Positions 63,266 through 64,000 of a stretch of DNA of 64,000 nt are shown here, one piece after another. The notes beneath the pieces are model-generated. The model did no database searches and was not told where the DNA came from. It saw only the letters and a program-made list of their open reading frames with translations. Position 1 is the stretch's first letter. Each line of letters begins with the position of its first letter. Source of the stretch: JACVRM01 sp963809765. GTDB taxonomy: Bacteria > Actinomycetota > Thermoleophilia > Gaiellales > Gaiellaceae. The position numbers and the translations under genes were made by a program. The stretch is taken from assembly GCA_963809765.1 (NCBI GenBank), contig CAWEKT010000001.1, forward strand, positions 1,178,001 to 1,242,000, in the 5' to 3' direction.

Positions 63266-64000
63266 GAGCGCACCGCCTGCTCGGGCGCTGCATCGGCCGC
63301 ACGCTCCCAGTACGGGGCCACGAAGCCGCGTTCGGCGACCACGCGGCGCAGCGCCAGCATCGCCGTGTACGTGGGCAGGCAGACGAGCTCCTCGCCCGGC
63401 GGCGTCAGGCGCAGGCCCAGGTCGAGCGCGCGCTCGAGATCGCGCTCGACCGTGACCGCCGACTCGTCGAAACCGGCGTACTTGCAGCGCAGCGCGAGCT
63501 CCTCGGCCCGCGAGCCGGTGGCCACGACAGCCTCGAGCTCGGCGAGGAGCGGCTCGAGATCGATGTCCCAGATCCAGGAGACGTCCCGGCCGTCGGCGAT
63601 CTCGTCGTTCAGCGCGATCACCGCCAGCGGGGGCGCACCGCCGGCGAGCAGCGTCCGCACGACCTCGTTCGCCCCCGCCGGATTCTTCACGAGCAGGATC
63701 AGCAAGCGGCGGTCGCCGACCTCGATGCGCTCGAAACGGCCGAAGGCGGGGGTGAAGCGCTCGAGCCCGGCGACGATCTCGTCGAGGCTCGCACCCAGCA
63801 CCTGCGCCAGCGCTGCCGCGGCGACGGCGTTGTAGACGTTGTAGAGACCCGGCAGCCGCAGCCGGACGCGCCGCTCGCCCGCGGGTGTGACGAGCTGGAA
63901 GGACACGGCCTCGAGGCCCTCGAGCTCGACCTCGCGCGCGCTCACGTCGAGCCGCGGCCTGGCGTGCCCGCACGCGGGGCAGCGGTAGTCGCCGAGGTGG
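63262..64000 (-). CDS. murT: Lipid II isoglutaminyl synthase MurT, C-terminal part
   Basis: The gene runs off the window edge. The visible 245 residues begin inside the Cys4 zinc ribbon (YRCPACGHARPRL), specific to MurT among Mur ligases. They continue with the central-domain segment LPGLYNVYNAVAAAALAQVL and the C-terminal domain with LVKNPAGANEVVRTLL and NDEIADGRDVSWIWDID, the conserved D-x-x-W-x-x-D region. MurT and GatD form a two-subunit enzyme essential in many Gram-positives. N-terminal ATP-binding motifs are outside. Confidence 0.93.
   Translation of the reverse strand, partial: HLGDYRCPACGHARPRLDVSAREVELEGLEAVSFQLVTPAGERRVRLRLPGLYNVYNAVAAAALAQVLGASLDEIVAGLERFTPAFGRFERIEVGDRRLLILLVKNPAGANEVVRTLLAGGAPPLAVIALNDEIADGRDVSWIWDIDLEPLLAELEAVVATGSRAEELALRCKYAGFDESAVTVERDLERALDLGLRLTPPGEELVCLPTYTAMLALRRVVAERGFVAPYWERAADAAPEQAVRS

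Overview
This window is high-GC (about 70% by eye), densely packed bacterial chromosome, with about 55 protein genes and no rRNA, tRNA, CRISPR array, prophage or insertion sequence that I can see. Gene content and order (rimP-nusA-ylxR-infB, rbfA-nrnA-truB-ribF-rpsO-pnp, dapB-dapA, rnj-ftsK, recA-recX-rny, miaB-miaA-dapF, hflX-dut, murT-gatD) point to a Gram-positive actinobacterial lineage. RNase J and RNase Y together, many GTG/TTG starts, leaderless-looking promoters and a MurT/GatD pair suggest a deep-branching actinobacterium such as Thermoleophilia (Gaiellales or Solirubrobacterales). That placement is inference from style and synteny, not from a marker search.

Layout. 0-5.0 kb: MoxR ATPase / DUF58 / transglutaminase cluster, a sugar-nucleotidyltransferase-like gene and a TPR gene. 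5.0-6.5 kb: dtd and a secreted two-repeat protein. 6.5-10.9 kb: rimP-nusA-ylxR-infB translation/transcription operon behind a leader with an intrinsic terminator. 10.9-13.1 kb: two minus-strand genes (membrane protein, secreted LVIVD-repeat protein). 13.3-16.5 kb: ribosome maturation and RNA modification genes. 16.5-19.0 kb: two VOC-fold genes and a gamma-glutamyltransferase. 19.1-22.0 kb: rpsO-pnp with a long intergenic hairpin. 22.0-25.3 kb: divergent ABC exporter and M16 peptidase. 25.3-28.0 kb: dapB, dapA, a tandem-HxlR regulator and a third VOC gene. 28.0-31.9 kb: secreted subtilase with Trp-Asn repeats, abutting a membrane HD-GYP protein. 32.0-38.7 kb: RNase J, small hypotheticals, FtsK. 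38.8-44.2 kb: BMP-type nucleoside ABC importer. 44.3-50.4 kb: RodZ-like protein, CinA, ThpR, RecA, RecX, RNase Y. 50.4-59.2 kb: a segment bounded by two inverted copies of a hairpin-rich repeat, carrying a BBE-type oxidoreductase, rlmB, miaB, miaA, dapF, a lipoprotein, dapD and dapC. 59.2-64 kb: hflX, dut, NUDIX, MBL-fold, ABM-like, gatD and the 3' part of murT.

Functionally, dapA, dapB, dapC, dapD and dapF make most of the succinylase diaminopimelate pathway, and MurT/GatD amidates the peptidoglycan stem peptide. RNase J, RNase Y and PNPase supply the core RNA-decay enzymes. The most unusual signals are the inverted intergenic repeat pair, a DapF homologue with both catalytic cysteines replaced by serine, the subtilase/HD-GYP pair with a hexapeptide SSSWNA tail, a single-chain tandem HxlR regulator, and a recurring layout in which a TANNNT-like -10 box sits 6-7 nt before the start codon.

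Quality caveat: a dozen or so conserved genes carry single-base frame changes clustered near 3.0-4.5, 15.4-18.9, 22.4-25.4, 33.9, 46.5, 58-59.3 and 61.8 kb. I treat these as probable sequencing indels and annotate the genes across them.
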